NCBI GenBank assembly: GCA_963715405.1 | Contig: OY970239.1 | Span: forward strand, 2,497,779-2,561,778 | Direction: 5' to 3' | Origin: JALZKA01 sp963715405 | Lineage (GTDB): Bacteria > Actinomycetota > Thermoleophilia > Solirubrobacterales > 70-9 | Length of the DNA stretch: 64,000 bases | In this document: piece after piece, positions 63,857-64,000 of the stretch | How the letters are laid out: each line of letters opens with the position of its first letter | How positions within the stretch are numbered: the stretch's first letter is position 1 | Notes under the pieces: model-generated | What the model saw: the letters and a program-made list of their open reading frames with translations, nothing else | Database searches by the model: none | Told to the model about the DNA's origin: nothing | Made by a program: the position numbers and the translations under genes

Positions 63857-64000
63857 GTCGAACTCCGTTGATCGGCGTGATGGGTTTCGGCGTGGTGCGG
63901 GATGACGACGTCGTTGGCGGTGGCGGCGGCGTCCGGGTAGAGGGCGACGACCAGCGCCAGTCCGAGAAGGCCGCCGACGATCTGGGCGGCGATGAAACCG
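63853..64000 (-). CDS. MIP/aquaporin-family channel, C-terminal end only
   Basis: 49 codons run from the window edge to TGA 63853. FIAAQIVGGLLGLALVVALY is the last membrane helix of the aquaporin/GlpF family, followed by a His-rich tail. Its stop overlaps the arsC ATG (ATGA). Channels of this family in arsenic clusters export arsenite. Confidence 0.72.
   Translation of the reverse strand, partial: GFIAAQIVGGLLGLALVVALYPDAAATANDVVIPHHAETHHADQRSST

Noticed and set aside
45000..64000. Prophage or new defence island
   Set aside because: No phage structural genes, and the only defence gene is a dead hsdR; recombinases and IS elements alone do not support it.

Overview
The window reads as two different genomes joined end to end. 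Positions 1 to about 44,960 look like the replication-origin region of a high-GC actinobacterium. The order gyrA-gyrB-dciA-recF-dnaN-dnaA on the minus strand, facing rpmH-rnpA-yidD-yidC-khpB-rsmG-parA-parB on the plus strand, is the classic origin neighbourhood. The gene style (an FHA/PP2C/kinase block beyond gyrA, PspC signalling, CsbD, many GTG starts, very dense coding) suggests a deep-branching soil lineage such as Thermoleophilia/Solirubrobacterales; that placement is inference. Positions from about 45,000 to 64,000 look mycobacterial and accessory: small DUF732-type secreted proteins, an IclR regulator, an IS-interrupted type I restriction gene, serine recombinases, an IS110 relic and an arsenic cluster, with low coding density.

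Layout of the first part. 1-3,986: a Ser/Thr phosphorylation module (PP2C phosphatase, two FHA proteins, kinase). 4,064-8,878: an anchored protein of unknown role, prephenate dehydratase, an HNH protein, a DHFR-like reductase and a sulfatase-like protein without its catalytic residues. 8,939-22,978: replication, gyrase, ribosome/RNase P, membrane insertion and partition genes, diverging between dnaA and rpmH. 23,043-30,651: pdxH, tRNA-Ile, a broken TetR gene, enoyl-CoA hydratase, a zinc dehydrogenase, a bifunctional-nuclease-domain protein, a P450 and an adenylyl cyclase. 30,820-33,440: a PspC/kinase/regulator envelope-stress operon. 33,442-36,858: ddl, a PEP-mutase-like protein and an aminotransferase. 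36,909-44,898: an AraC/VOC pair, a secreted hydrolase, a phosphodiesterase, a repeat-bearing galactose-oxidase-like protein cut off at its N-terminus, and CsbD.

Layout of the second part. 44,961-51,841: scattered small genes including two related small zinc-ribbon proteins and an iteron-like repeat cluster. 51,975-55,250: hsdR remnants split by a complete IS5-type element. 55,210-57,400: two serine recombinases, a DUF1326 protein and a 28-bp perfect inverted repeat. 57,596-61,715: a minus-strand row of small secreted proteins with overlapping starts and stops, broken by an IS110-family relic. 61,951-64,000: a hypothetical gene, an XRE regulator and two arsenate-reductase-like genes beside a MIP channel.

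Many genes in both halves carry single-base frameshifts, several at homopolymers. This fits uncorrected sequencing indels, so 'pseudogene' below usually means 'broken as read'. I found no CRISPR array, no rRNA, one tRNA, and no convincing new defence or biosynthetic system. The most unusual items are the junction near 45 kb, the secreted-protein row, the GTGTCG repeat cluster and the paired palindromic repeats in the first half.
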